A program made the translations under genes and the position numbers. Below the pieces are notes generated by a model. It was not told the origin of the DNA. It did not search any database and worked only from the letters and a program-made list of their open reading frames with translations. Below, one piece after another: positions 1-8,731 of a DNA stretch of 64,000 nt; position 1 is the stretch's first letter; every line of letters begins with the position of its first letter. This stretch comes from CAYQUO01 sp964420835 (GTDB lineage: Bacteria; Chloroflexota; Anaerolineae; Anaerolineales; Anaerolineaceae): the NCBI GenBank assembly GCA_964420835.1, contig CAYQUO010000002.1, positions 124,001-188,000 of the forward strand. The letters run 5' to 3'.

Positions 1-1
1 A

Positions 2-1054
2 GTGTATACGCTGGAAATGATGGATGATGAAGCCATTAAGGCCTACCATGGAGAAGCAGGCCAAATGGGCACTGCCATGACCGGCATTGAACTGGCGATG
101 AAGGTGAAGGAAAAGTACGATGAATCCTGGATCATCAAAAATGTGCGCAAGGCCATGGCGTATGGCGCCCTTTACGGCTGCACCCACATGCGTATCTTTG
201 CCGATGTGGACAACAAGGCCAAACTGGAGGGCACCAAGGGCCTGCTGAAAGCCCGCCAGGAGTTCAAGGGGATTGTCGACCTTCAGGTGGTTGCCTTTGC
301 CCAGGATGGCCTGGCCCGCGAACCGGGCGCCGAGGACCTGGTCCGAAAGTCGATGGACCTGGGCGCAGATGTGGTTGGCGGCATCCCTTGGATCGAATAC
401 ACGGACGAGGATATCAAGGCTCACGTCAATACCATCTTTGACATCGCCCAGAAGTACAACAAACCGGTTTCCATGCTTGTGGACGATGCCGGCGACCCCG
501 ACCTGCGCTCCACCGAGATGATGGCTCTGGAGGCCATCAAACGCGGCTGGCAGGGGCGCGTGCTGGCACACCATGGCCGGGCAGCCATGCTGTATCCGGA
601 GCCCTATCTTAAAAAATTAACCTTTCTGTTGAACAAGGCGGATATGAGTTGGGCAGTCGCGCCGCACACAGGGCCGATGGTCGCCCCGGTGCGCAAATTG
701 AATGCGGATGGTGTTAATGTTTTCATTGGGCAGGACGACATCTCGGATGCCTATTACGCCTTTGGCCGCAACAACATGCTGGAGGTGGCTTTCCTGGCAG
801 CCCACTGCCTGTGGATGGGCACCCACGAGGAGATGGAATTGCTGTACGACATGATCACCACACGCCCGGCCAAAGCCATGGGGCTTAAAGACCATGCTTT
901 GAAGGTGGGCGCACCGGCCAACCTGGTGGTGCTCGACCAGCCCAATGTTAACGAAGCCTTGCGCTTTCATGAAGCCCCGGCTTGGACCATCAGCCACGGC
1001 AAGGTGGTGGACAAGGAAAAAATGTCGCTAGTGATCCAAAACCGGGAATGGTAA
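2..1054 (+). CDS. Cytosine-deaminase-like amidohydrolase, 5' end missing
   Basis: Amidohydrolase-superfamily protein related to cytosine deaminase; the reading frame is open at the window edge, so the N-terminal HxH metal motif is not visible. The visible 350 residues include the segment GQDDISDAYYAFG, matching the GHDD metal/substrate Asp region of CodA, and a C-terminal composite beta-domain (VGAPANLVVLD). The strand that carries the third metal His in CodA (HCDE) reads MLVDD here, so His is replaced by Leu and Glu by Asp; the following His (LAHHG) is kept. The gene lies 4 to 20 bp ahead of a molybdenum hydroxylase and upstream of a BMP-type importer, which suggests a role in purine, pyrimidine or related heterocycle catabolism. 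The exact substrate is unknown, and the changed ligand makes a plain deaminase call unsafe. Confidence 0.75.
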   Translation: MYTLEMMDDEAIKAYHGEAGQMGTAMTGIELAMKVKEKYDESWIIKNVRKAMAYGALYGCTHMRIFADVDNKAKLEGTKGLLKARQEFKGIVDLQVVAFAQDGLAREPGAEDLVRKSMDLGADVVGGIPWIEYTDEDIKAHVNTIFDIAQKYNKPVSMLVDDAGDPDLRSTEMMALEAIKRGWQGRVLAHHGRAAMLYPEPYLKKLTFLLNKADMSWAVAPHTGPMVAPVRKLNADGVNVFIGQDDISDAYYAFGRNNMLEVAFLAAHCLWMGTHEEMELLYDMITTRPAKAMGLKDHALKVGAPANLVVLDQPNVNEALRFHEAPAWTISHGKVVDKEKMSLVIQNREW

Positions 1055-1073
1055 CCGGGTGGAGGTGAGAACT

Positions 1074-3854
1074 TTGGATATCTCATTTTTTGTTAACGGA
1101 AAAGAGGTCTCGGCCGAGGTTGACCCCAGCATGAGCCTGATGACCTACCTGCGCGAAAAGATGGACCTGATCGGAATTAAGAATGGCTGCAACAGCGGCC
1201 ATTGTGGCGCCTGCATGGTGGTCATTGATGGGAAAGCCACGCGTTCCTGCCTGGTGCGGATGGGCAAGTTAAAGCCTGGAAGCAGGGTGGAAACCATCGA
1301 AGGCCTGGCCAAGGGGGACGAACTTCATCCACTCCAAACCATGTTTATAAAGCATGGTGCCGTACAATGCGGGTACTGCACCCCCGGCATGATCATGTCG
1401 GCCAAGGCCCTGCTGGATGAAAACCCCATCCGTACGGATGCCGAGATCCGCGACCACCTCACTAAAAACCGGAATACCTGCCGCTGTACCGGCTACATAA
1501 ACATTATCAAAGCGATTCAGGAAGCCGGCGAGATCATGGCCGGCAGAAAAAAGGCTGAGCCTCTTGGCCCTGAAGGGATGGAAGTCCAATCCACACAATT
1601 GCGGCAGGATGCCATCGCCGCGGTTACCGGGCAAAGACGTTACGCCGGCGATATGAAGTTGGACAACATGCTGCATGGCAAGGTTCTATGGTCCGAACAC
1701 CCGCACGCAGAGGTATTAAGTGTGGATGCCTCGGAAGCGCTGGCCATGCCCGGTGTGGCCACCGTGGTAACTGCCTGGGACATCCAGGGGATTAACCGGG
1801 CTGGTGTGATCGCAGCCAACCGCGATCAGACAGCCATTGCAGGAAACGGCCAAAAAGCCCGCTACATCGGTGATTCGGTGGCCGCGGTCTTCGCAGAAAC
1901 GCCGGAGATCGCCGAGGAAGCTCTCAAAAAGATCAAGGTGGAGTACAAGGTGCTGCCGGCGGTGTTCTCGCCGGAAGAAGCAGCCCTTCCCAACGCCCCC
2001 AAGGTGCACGAAAAGGGCAACCTGATGCACCACAGCCATATCGAACGGGGGGACGTGGAGGCAGCATTTAAACAATGCGCAGTGATCTCTGAGCATCGGT
2101 ACACAACCCAGATGATCGAACACGGTTTCATGGAACCCGAAGCTGGAATAGCCTATCCAAGCGAAGGCGGCGGTGTAACCATCCTTTACGGTACCCAGAC
2201 GGCATTCGATGACCGTTCGCAGGTGGCGGAGATCACCGCCCTGCCGGAAGACAAGGTGCGGGTCATCCAGGTGCCGCAGGGCGGCAGTTTTGGCGGCAAA
2301 GAGGATTTGATCTTCCACCAACACCTGGCACTGGGCGCTTTGAAAACAAAACGACCGGTAAAGATCGTGCTGACCCGTGAGGAATCCCTGCGGGTGCATG
2401 TCAAGCGCCATGGCTCCGTCATGGATATCAAGACCGGGGCTGACCGGGATGGATACATACTGGCGCTGGATTTCAACGTGGTACTGGACACCGGCGCCTA
2501 TATGTCTTTGGGCTTCGATGTTCTGGAAAACTTTGTTGTCTTTGCGGGTGGGCCGTATTACATCCCCAACGTCCGAATTGACGGCAAAGCCTGGTATACC
2601 AATAACGTACTGGCCGGTGCCATGCGCGGCTTTGGGGTCAACCAGGTCGCATTTGGTCTGGAACAAAACGTGGACGAAATGGCCCGAGCCTTGAAAATGG
2701 ACCCTTACGAATTTCGATTGATCAATGGTCTGGTGGCAGGCAAACCGACCGTTGCCGACCACGTTCTCGAAGAGGGTATCCCCGGCCATAACGAAACGGT
2801 CATCGCCGCCCGCGAGGCGATGAAAAAAGTGGTGATCCCGGCTCCCTCAGGCCCGACTAAGAAGATCGGTGTTGGAGTGGCCAGTGCAGTCAAGAACATC
2901 GGCTTTGGACACGACATTCCTGAAAGCGCCGGCACCACGGTTGAACTGGACAAGGATGGCAATGTAACACTTTTTGTCAGCCATCATGAATACGGCCAGG
3001 GCGGACACGCCGGCCAGGTGAAGCTGGCCGTCAACGAACTGGGCATACCGGTTGATCGGTTCAAGGTCGTCGGGCCGGATACGGCAATCACCTATCCAAC
3101 CGGACCGACGACGGCCTCCCGGCAAACCTACCTGACCGGAAATGCCACGGTGGGCGCCTGTAAAAAACTGAAGGAGGACCTGTTCCACCGGGCCGCGGAG
3201 GTGCTTAACGAACCTCCGGATACTCTGCAATTTAAAGACGATATGATCGTTGCACCAGCCTCCGGGAAGAGCATGAAGTTATCCCAACTGGGAGAGAAGT
3301 TCACGTACGAGCACGTACATACCACGCCCCGCACGGCAGCCCTGCAACCGGCAGGCGAGCGCAGCCGCTACGGTGAACCCGGTTTCGAATCCCGTATGAC
3401 CCATTGGTGTTATGCCTACGGGACGCAGGTGGCGGTGGTTGAGGTGGACACCGAGACCGGAGAAGTTAAGGTCCTCAAGGTGATCGCAGCAGCGGATGTG
3501 GGCAAGCTGCTTAACTGGAAGATCTTCGAAGGACAGGTGCAGGGGGCGGTTGTACAGGGTATAGGCTTTGCCCTCTCCGAGGAATATCTCGTTGAAAAGG
3601 GCATTAACCTGACCAACAACCTGCACAAGGTCGGCCTGCCCAGCGCCAACGATGCCCCCCTGGAACTCAGGGTCGAACTGGTTGAGGTACCCCACCCCTG
3701 GGGGCCGCAGGGCGTAAAGGGTTTCGCCGAAGCACCCTCGCTGCCCACGGCCGGGGCCATAGCCAACGCCATTTACGATGCGATTGGTGTACGGGTGTAC
3801 GATTTGCCGGCAAAAAAGAACAAGGTGCTGGCCGCCCTGGGAAAGAGAACCTAA
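1074..3854 (+). CDS. Fused 2Fe-2S/molybdopterin hydroxylase (xanthine dehydrogenase family, Se-dependent type)
   Basis: Molybdenum hydroxylase of the xanthine oxidase family, 926 residues. Residues ~1-80 form a plant-type 2Fe-2S domain (CNSGHCGAC...C), ~85-155 the second 2Fe-2S domain (CGYCTPG and CRCTGY), and the rest is the molybdopterin-binding subunit, ending with GVKGFAEAPS, which holds the catalytic Glu. No FAD domain is fused. This 2Fe-2S plus MoCo fusion is the layout of the selenium-dependent xanthine dehydrogenase family, and a YqeB-type maturation protein lies at 11126-11920, so a selenium-dependent enzyme is a reasonable inference. A GTG at 1059 is possible, but it precedes and overlaps the strong SD GGAGGTGA (1061-1068); TTG at 1074 is better spaced. 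Probably co-transcribed with the preceding amidohydrolase. Confidence 0.85.
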   Translation: MDISFFVNGKEVSAEVDPSMSLMTYLREKMDLIGIKNGCNSGHCGACMVVIDGKATRSCLVRMGKLKPGSRVETIEGLAKGDELHPLQTMFIKHGAVQCGYCTPGMIMSAKALLDENPIRTDAEIRDHLTKNRNTCRCTGYINIIKAIQEAGEIMAGRKKAEPLGPEGMEVQSTQLRQDAIAAVTGQRRYAGDMKLDNMLHGKVLWSEHPHAEVLSVDASEALAMPGVATVVTAWDIQGINRAGVIAANRDQTAIAGNGQKARYIGDSVAAVFAETPEIAEEALKKIKVEYKVLPAVFSPEEAALPNAPKVHEKGNLMHHSHIERGDVEAAFKQCAVISEHRYTTQMIEHGFMEPEAGIAYPSEGGGVTILYGTQTAFDDRSQVAEITALPEDKVRVIQVPQGGSFGGKEDLIFHQHLALGALKTKRPVKIVLTREESLRVHVKRHGSVMDIKTGADRDGYILALDFNVVLDTGAYMSLGFDVLENFVVFAGGPYYIPNVRIDGKAWYTNNVLAGAMRGFGVNQVAFGLEQNVDEMARALKMDPYEFRLINGLVAGKPTVADHVLEEGIPGHNETVIAAREAMKKVVIPAPSGPTKKIGVGVASAVKNIGFGHDIPESAGTTVELDKDGNVTLFVSHHEYGQGGHAGQVKLAVNELGIPVDRFKVVGPDTAITYPTGPTTASRQTYLTGNATVGACKKLKEDLFHRAAEVLNEPPDTLQFKDDMIVAPASGKSMKLSQLGEKFTYEHVHTTPRTAALQPAGERSRYGEPGFESRMTHWCYAYGTQVAVVEVDTETGEVKVLKVIAAADVGKLLNWKIFEGQVQGAVVQGIGFALSEEYLVEKGINLTNNLHKVGLPSANDAPLELRVELVEVPHPWGPQGVKGFAEAPSLPTAGAIANAIYDAIGVRVYDLPAKKNKVLAALGKRT

Positions 3855-3908
3855 TAACCTGGGTGTTTTGGACTGGGAACCGGAATAAGAATATCCGAAT
3901 AATTCCTG

Positions 3909-3914
3909 TATAAT
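3909..3914 (+). promoter_or_regulatory. Candidate -10 box upstream of the BMP importer operon
   Basis: A TATAAT preceded directly by TG lies in the 168-bp gap before the lipoprotein gene, about 110 bp from its ATG. No good TTGACA-like -35 is seen at 16-18 bp. An SD-like AAGGAGGT follows near 3929 but leads into an immediate stop, so it may be a relic or part of a leader. Confidence 0.3.
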
Positions 3915-4022
3915 TCATTGTAAGTGAAAGGAGGTATAGATTCCAATAAATAAAATCCACGTAATACCCTATTGATGTCTGTTGAATCCAAAACAATTCT
4001 TATGAAGGATGGAGAGATCAAG

Positions 4023-5108
4023 ATGACGAAAAAACTGGTATTTGTTCTTGTATCCTTGCTTGTGCTGACCTCCCTGCTGGTCAGCTGCGCTCCGGCTGCG
4101 GCCGAGAAGGTCGTTGAGACCGTGGTGGTGGAAAAGGAAGTCGTCGTCACCGCCCAAGCCCCGGCTGCCGAGGCTTCCCCGGCAGAGAAGAAGGTGTGGG
4201 ATATTTACACCCTCGTATCCACTCCGGCTGAAGAACCCTGGATTTCCGTAATGACCGCAGCCGCCCAGAAACTGGTCGAGGAAGGGCGCATCACCTGGGG
4301 TTATACCGACAACCTCGGCTACGCTGGTGATTTCGAGCGTGTCATGCGCGAACTTATGGAGAGTGGCAAATACGACGCCCTGATCATTGAAGGCTTCGGC
4401 AATGAAGAGGCTGTCCGCCGGGCGTATCTGGATTATCCAGACGTGCCAGTTATTGCAGGTTCCGGCGCTGGCCCTGTTGAGCCAAAATTCGGCGTCTTCG
4501 ACAACTGGATTCACGAGCCCGGCTATCTGTTGGGTATGCTTGCTGCGGGCATGACCAAGACCAACAAGATCGGTGTTGTCGGTGGGTACCCGGTGCCGGA
4601 GGTAAACCGCATTACCAATGCCTTCATTATGGGCGTCAAGGAAAACAACCCCGATGCAACCGTGTACGTCCAGTTCATCAACAGCTGGTTCGATCCTCCA
4701 GTTGCCAAGGAAACTGCCATCACCATGATCGACAACGGTGTGGATGTGCTGTATGCTGAGCGCTTCGGCGTGATCGAAGCCGCTGTGGAGCGTAACGTGT
4801 GGGCCCTGGGACAGATGACCAACCAGCATGAACTCGGCCCGGACAACGTGCTCAGCAGTTCCGTCTGGAATCTCACCCCCACCTATAATTACTTCATTGA
4901 CCAGTTGGACGCCGGCGTTTGGACCTCCCAGGATCTCAAGGACTTCAGCATGATGGCCAAGGGTGGCGCTTCGCTGGCTCCTTATTACAACCTGGAGGAA
5001 AAGATCCCTGCCGAATTGAGGGAAGCCATCGAAAACAAGAAGGCAGATATCCTCAACGGTGTCTACCGTGTTAACGTAGACGAGAACCAGCCCGCCGCTG
5101 TGAATTAA
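4023..5108 (+). CDS. BMP-family substrate-binding lipoprotein of a nucleoside-type ABC importer
   Basis: Extracytoplasmic lipoprotein of the BmpA/Med family, 361 residues, which would capture a nucleoside, purine or similar ligand for the ABC transporter encoded just downstream. The N-terminus has Met-Thr-Lys-Lys, a hydrophobic stretch and a lipobox LVSC at about residues 20-23. It is followed by a Val/Glu-rich spacer (VVETVVVEKEVVVT), a pattern common in Chloroflexota lipoproteins. The two-lobed periplasmic-binding fold follows (GYAGDFERVMREL, DALIIEGFG, IGVVGGYPVPEVNR). ATG at 4023 is chosen because signal peptide and lipobox fit it and GGAGAG lies just upstream; longer readings lack a signal sequence. 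First gene of a four-gene importer operon. Confidence 0.9.
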   Translation: MTKKLVFVLVSLLVLTSLLVSCAPAAAEKVVETVVVEKEVVVTAQAPAAEASPAEKKVWDIYTLVSTPAEEPWISVMTAAAQKLVEEGRITWGYTDNLGYAGDFERVMRELMESGKYDALIIEGFGNEEAVRRAYLDYPDVPVIAGSGAGPVEPKFGVFDNWIHEPGYLLGMLAAGMTKTNKIGVVGGYPVPEVNRITNAFIMGVKENNPDATVYVQFINSWFDPPVAKETAITMIDNGVDVLYAERFGVIEAAVERNVWALGQMTNQHELGPDNVLSSSVWNLTPTYNYFIDQLDAGVWTSQDLKDFSMMAKGGASLAPYYNLEEKIPAELREAIENKKADILNGVYRVNVDENQPAAVN

Positions 5109-5130
5109 CCCTGCCCTGCAAACCATTTTT

Positions 5131-5158
5131 GAGGGCGGCAGGAACACCTGCCGCCCTC
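5131..5158 (+). promoter_or_regulatory. Perfect 12-bp stem-loop between binding protein and ATPase genes
   Basis: Two 12-base inverted arms (5131-5142 and 5147-5158, GC-rich) around a 4-base loop sit between the stop of the lipoprotein gene and the SD of the ATPase. There is no T-run after it, so it is more likely an mRNA-stabilising or attenuating hairpin that keeps the binding protein in excess over the membrane parts than a full terminator. Confidence 0.6.
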
Positions 5159-5173
5159 ATCCGAGGTACAAAC

Positions 5174-6676
5174 ATGTATGCTGCTCAGATGAAAGGCATC
5201 ACCAAGCGCTTTGGCAGCCTGGTGGCAAATAACAACATCGATTTTGACCTGAAACAGGGGGAGATCCACGCCCTGCTGGGCGAGAACGGCGCCGGCAAAA
5301 CCACCCTCATGCGCATCCTGTATGGTCTGTATCATGCTGATGAGGGCGAGATTTTCGTTAATGGTACACAAAAACATATTGCCTCCCCCAAGGATGCCAT
5401 CCAGGCTGGTGTGGGTATGGTCACCCAGCATTTCACCCTCGTCCCACCGCTGACGGTGGCTGAGAACGTGGTCCTTGGCTCCGTCAAGAGTGTCCGGGTC
5501 AATCCGAAGGAGATCCAGGGAATTGTGGCGGAGGCTGGCCGGCATTTTGGCATTCACACCAGACCGGAAGCGCTGATCCGCCACCTTTCCGTTGGCGAGC
5601 GCCAGCGGGTGGAGATCCTCAAGGCGCTGTACCGCAATGCCCGGGTGCTGATCATGGACGAGCCGACGGCTGTTCTCGTGCCGCAGGAGGTCGATGAACT
5701 TTTTATAATGCTCAATGACCTGGTAAACAAGGGCTTATCCATTATTTTCATCAGCCACAAATTGCACGAGGTGATGGCACTCAGCCACCGCATCACGGTG
5801 CTGCGGGACGGAAAACTGGTTGGAACGGTGGATCGCAAGGATACCTCGGAAAAAGACCTGGCCAGGATGATGGTCGGCCGGCCGACATTTGGTGTTGTCA
5901 GGCAGGAAAGCCAGAAAGCCGATGAACCGGTGCTGTCCGTCAAGGACCTGCGCATCAAGGATGAACGCGGCTTGGAGAAGTTAAAAGGGATCAACTTTAC
6001 GGTTTATGGGGGGGAGATCCTGGGAATTGCGGGGGTTTCCGGGAATGGTCAGGCGGAATTGACTAAGATCCTGACCGGAATCGAAAAACCCAGCCATGGC
6101 AGCATTGACCTGCAGGGCTGCGACCTGGCTGGCGCCACACCATCGGCGATCACATCAGCCGGTATGGGCCGCACCCCTGAAGACAGGCACACCGGCGTGG
6201 TGGGCGACTTGACCGTGGCTGAGAACCTGGCGCTGGAGAACCTGGATGAATTCGTCCATTCCGGTGTCTTGGATCGGAAAAAAATGCGGGATCATGCTGA
6301 AAAATTGATCCGGGAATACCAGATCAAGGCCACACCGGATGATCAGGTGCGCAAACTTTCCGGAGGCAACATCCAGAAGGTGGTCATGGCACGTTCGCTT
6401 TCCCGCAACCCGTGCTGTGTGCTGGCTGCCCAGCCCACCCGCGGCTTGGACGTGGGTGCAACGGAATATGTGCGGACGATGCTGCTGGAGCAACGAAAGC
6501 GTGGGGCAGGTGTGTTGCTGGTCTCGGAGGACCTCGATGAGATCATCGCCCTCTCTGACCGGGTTGCGGTCATTTACGAAGGTGAGTTAATGGGCATTCT
6601 ACCCGCCAAAGAGGTGACTGAAGAGAAACTCGGATTGATGATGTCCGGGGCAATGAGAATGGAAAACACCGCATGA
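5174..6676 (+). CDS. ABC transporter ATP-binding protein with two nucleotide-binding domains
   Basis: Energising subunit of the nucleoside/sugar-type (CUT2-like, NupA/YufO class) importer, 500 residues with two ABC domains in tandem. Domain 1: Walker A GENGAGKT, signature LSVGERQRVE, Walker B VLIMDEPTAVL. Domain 2: degenerate Walker A GVSGNGQAE, signature LSGGNIQKVV and a Walker B region LAAQPTRGLDVGA lacking the usual acidic pair. This is the usual asymmetry of RbsA-like proteins, in which only the first site is fully canonical. ATG at 5174 follows a short GAGG SD. A 19-bp gap separates it from the first permease. Confidence 0.92.
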   Translation: MYAAQMKGITKRFGSLVANNNIDFDLKQGEIHALLGENGAGKTTLMRILYGLYHADEGEIFVNGTQKHIASPKDAIQAGVGMVTQHFTLVPPLTVAENVVLGSVKSVRVNPKEIQGIVAEAGRHFGIHTRPEALIRHLSVGERQRVEILKALYRNARVLIMDEPTAVLVPQEVDELFIMLNDLVNKGLSIIFISHKLHEVMALSHRITVLRDGKLVGTVDRKDTSEKDLARMMVGRPTFGVVRQESQKADEPVLSVKDLRIKDERGLEKLKGINFTVYGGEILGIAGVSGNGQAELTKILTGIEKPSHGSIDLQGCDLAGATPSAITSAGMGRTPEDRHTGVVGDLTVAENLALENLDEFVHSGVLDRKKMRDHAEKLIREYQIKATPDDQVRKLSGGNIQKVVMARSLSRNPCCVLAAQPTRGLDVGATEYVRTMLLEQRKRGAGVLLVSEDLDEIIALSDRVAVIYEGELMGILPAKEVTEEKLGLMMSGAMRMENTA

Positions 6677-6695
6677 TGCAACGGAGGAACCCGCT

Positions 6696-7748
6696 GTGTT
6701 TAAGTTAAAACTTGAACGTGCACCTGCTCCGGCGTGGATGAGGATCCTCATCCCGGTGGCAGCTGTACTTGTCACCTTTATCGTGACACTGGTCTTCATC
6801 CTTTGGGCGAAGGCTGACCCATTTCAAACTTTTTATTATTTCCTTGTCTCACCTTTTACGAACCGGGTTTCGCTCATTGAGTTGTTGGTCAAGGCGACAC
6901 CCCTTTTCCTCACCGGGGCGGCTGTAACCTTCGCCTTTGTATCCGGTTATTACAACATAGGCGCCGAAGGGCAGTTGATGGCTGGGGCAACGATCTGTGC
7001 CTGGATTGGTCTCTCCATGAAAGGGATCAGCCCCTGGGGGGGCACTCCCTTGATGCTCCTCGGAGGTTTTGTTGGGGGTATGTTGTGGGCTCTGATTCCA
7101 GCTATTCTGAAGGTGAGGCTAAAGGTGGATGAGGTGGTAACGACATTGCTGATGAACACGGTCGTTTTATTCATTACAAGTTATCTTCTCAACGGCCCAT
7201 GGCGGAATCCCATCACCATGTGGCCACAAACCCCCGATATCGATCCCGGGACAATGCTGATGAAACTGATCCCGCGTACCCGCCTGCACTTGGGCTTCAT
7301 ACTAGGCCTGTTGGTTATTGCTATTATCTGGTTTCTGATCTACCGCAGTTCTCTGGGATTGAAAATGCGGGCTGTTGGCAGTAACCGGGAAGCCGCCCGC
7401 TTCGCCGGTGTGAACGTCCCAAAAACTATGTTCATTTCCGCGCTGGTCAGCGGCGGTATTGCCGGCCTGGCCGGGGCGACCGAACTGGCAGGCATCCATT
7501 TTCACCTGATCCAGGACCTGCCTTCCGGTTTGGGTTATAGCGGGATTATTGTTGCCACACTTGGTGCCCTCAATCCAATCGGCGCCGGCCTGGCGGCCAT
7601 GTTCCTCGGGTTGATAGACACCGGCAGTCAGGCTGTTAGTCTCAAACTGGGGGTTCCGATCTTCTTTGGCCAGGTTGTGGAAGCCTGCCTGCTGCTGGTA
7701 ACGCTGGGCATGTTCCTGCTTTCGAACTACCGGATCCGGAGGGCATGA
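6696..7748 (+). CDS. ABC transporter permease (BMP/nucleoside type, first subunit)
   Basis: Membrane permease of the BPD_transp_2 family, 350 residues with about 8-10 hydrophobic segments, starting with a long helix at ~14-40. GGYYNIG-like motif SGYYNIGAEGQLMAGA and AVGSNREAARFAGV (the cytoplasmic coupling loop) are typical of the NupB/YufP subunit. The GTG start has GGAGG eight bases upstream. It overlaps the next permease by an ATGA junction, indicating translational coupling and a heterodimeric channel. Confidence 0.9.
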   Translation: MFKLKLERAPAPAWMRILIPVAAVLVTFIVTLVFILWAKADPFQTFYYFLVSPFTNRVSLIELLVKATPLFLTGAAVTFAFVSGYYNIGAEGQLMAGATICAWIGLSMKGISPWGGTPLMLLGGFVGGMLWALIPAILKVRLKVDEVVTTLLMNTVVLFITSYLLNGPWRNPITMWPQTPDIDPGTMLMKLIPRTRLHLGFILGLLVIAIIWFLIYRSSLGLKMRAVGSNREAARFAGVNVPKTMFISALVSGGIAGLAGATELAGIHFHLIQDLPSGLGYSGIIVATLGALNPIGAGLAAMFLGLIDTGSQAVSLKLGVPIFFGQVVEACLLLVTLGMFLLSNYRIRRA

Positions 7749-8659
7749 TGGAAGTCTTTCTTGTTGGTCTCATTGCATCCATGTTCCGGGTGGCAACGCC
7801 GCTGATTTACGGCGCCCTTGGAGAACTTTTTTGCGAACGGTCCGGGGTGCTGAACCTTGGGATTGAAGGCACCATGCTGCTGGGGAGTTTCATCGGCTTT
7901 GTGACCACCACTTTTACCGGCTCACTTTGGCTGGGTGTGTTGGCTGCGCTGGTTTCCGGTGTACTGGCTGGCCTGTTGATGGCTTTCTTTTCCGTTTGGC
8001 TGGGGGTCAGCCAGCATGTTGCCGGCCTGGGCATTACTATGCTGGGGCAGTCTTTTTCCTTTTTCGCCTTTCGGGTCATCTATGGCATGCCGCTCAACCC
8101 TCCCCAGATCAAGCCTTTTGATTTTCTTGACCCCCTGCCAAATGTGCCAATCCTGGGGCCGATCCTCAAGCAGTACCCGCAGACCTACATCGCCTTGCTC
8201 ATCATCCCGGTGGTCTGGTATCTCCTTTTCCGGACCAGTTTTGGCTTGAGCGTGCGTGCCGTAGGAGAGAACCCGGAATCTGCGGACGCAGCCGGAATCC
8301 ATGTCTATTGGACGCGGACCTTTGCCCTGATGATCGGTGGAGCGCTGATGGGTGTTGCCGGCTCTTTTATTACACTTTCCCAGTTGGGCTTTTTTATCTT
8401 TGATGTAGTGGTGGGGCGTGGCTGGGTATCCCTGGCAATCGTTATCTTTTCCAACTGGCTGCCAACGCGTGTGCTTTGGGGTGCCTTGCTCTTTGGGGGT
8501 GTGCAGGCCCTGCAATTGCGATTGCAGATGCTGGGGTTCAAACTGCCCTACGAAGCCTTCCTGTCACTTCCCTACCTGGTGACAATTGTTGCCCTGACGC
8601 TGGCCAATCGCAGCGCAGCCTATCCGGCAGCAATGCTTAAGCCCTACAAACGGGAGTAG
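7745..8659 (+). CDS. ABC transporter permease (BMP/nucleoside type, second subunit)
   Basis: Second membrane subunit of the importer, 304 residues, polytopic. The motif GELFCERSGVLNLGIEGTMLLG and the coupling loop RAVGENPESADAAGI match the NupC/YufQ side of BMP-family transporters. The start overlaps the preceding stop (ATGATGG, so ATG at 7745 or 7748). It is the last gene of the operon and is followed within 20 bp by a strong terminator hairpin. Confidence 0.9.
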   Translation: MMEVFLVGLIASMFRVATPLIYGALGELFCERSGVLNLGIEGTMLLGSFIGFVTTTFTGSLWLGVLAALVSGVLAGLLMAFFSVWLGVSQHVAGLGITMLGQSFSFFAFRVIYGMPLNPPQIKPFDFLDPLPNVPILGPILKQYPQTYIALLIIPVVWYLLFRTSFGLSVRAVGENPESADAAGIHVYWTRTFALMIGGALMGVAGSFITLSQLGFFIFDVVVGRGWVSLAIVIFSNWLPTRVLWGALLFGGVQALQLRLQMLGFKLPYEAFLSLPYLVTIVALTLANRSAAYPAAMLKPYKRE

Positions 8660-8679
8660 AACCCAAAAGAAATCAATAA

Positions 8680-8705
8680 AACCGGCGGAAACATCCGCCG
8701 GTTTT
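8680..8705. terminator. Bidirectional Rho-independent terminator
   Basis: Arms of 10 bases (8680-8689 and 8694-8703, AACCGGCGGA and its complement) with a 4-base loop, followed by T's on the + strand and preceded by A's that give T's on the - strand. It separates the convergent importer operon and the molybdopterin hydroxylase. Confidence 0.85.
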
Positions 8706-8731
8706 CTGTCCAAAATCCCACCAGGTTTTTA

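Noticed and set aside
1716..2789. Long open frame of 357 codons on the - strand
   Set aside because: It is antisense to the well-conserved molybdenum hydroxylase and has no family features; a shadow of high-GC codon usage.
3378..3396. tRNA T-arm-like sequence (GGTTTCGAATCCC)
   Set aside because: It lies inside the hydroxylase coding sequence and no acceptor or anticodon stems can be drawn around it.
3969..5147. 392-codon frame on the - strand
   Set aside because: Antisense to the lipoprotein gene, whose lipobox and fold are clear; no recognisable protein.
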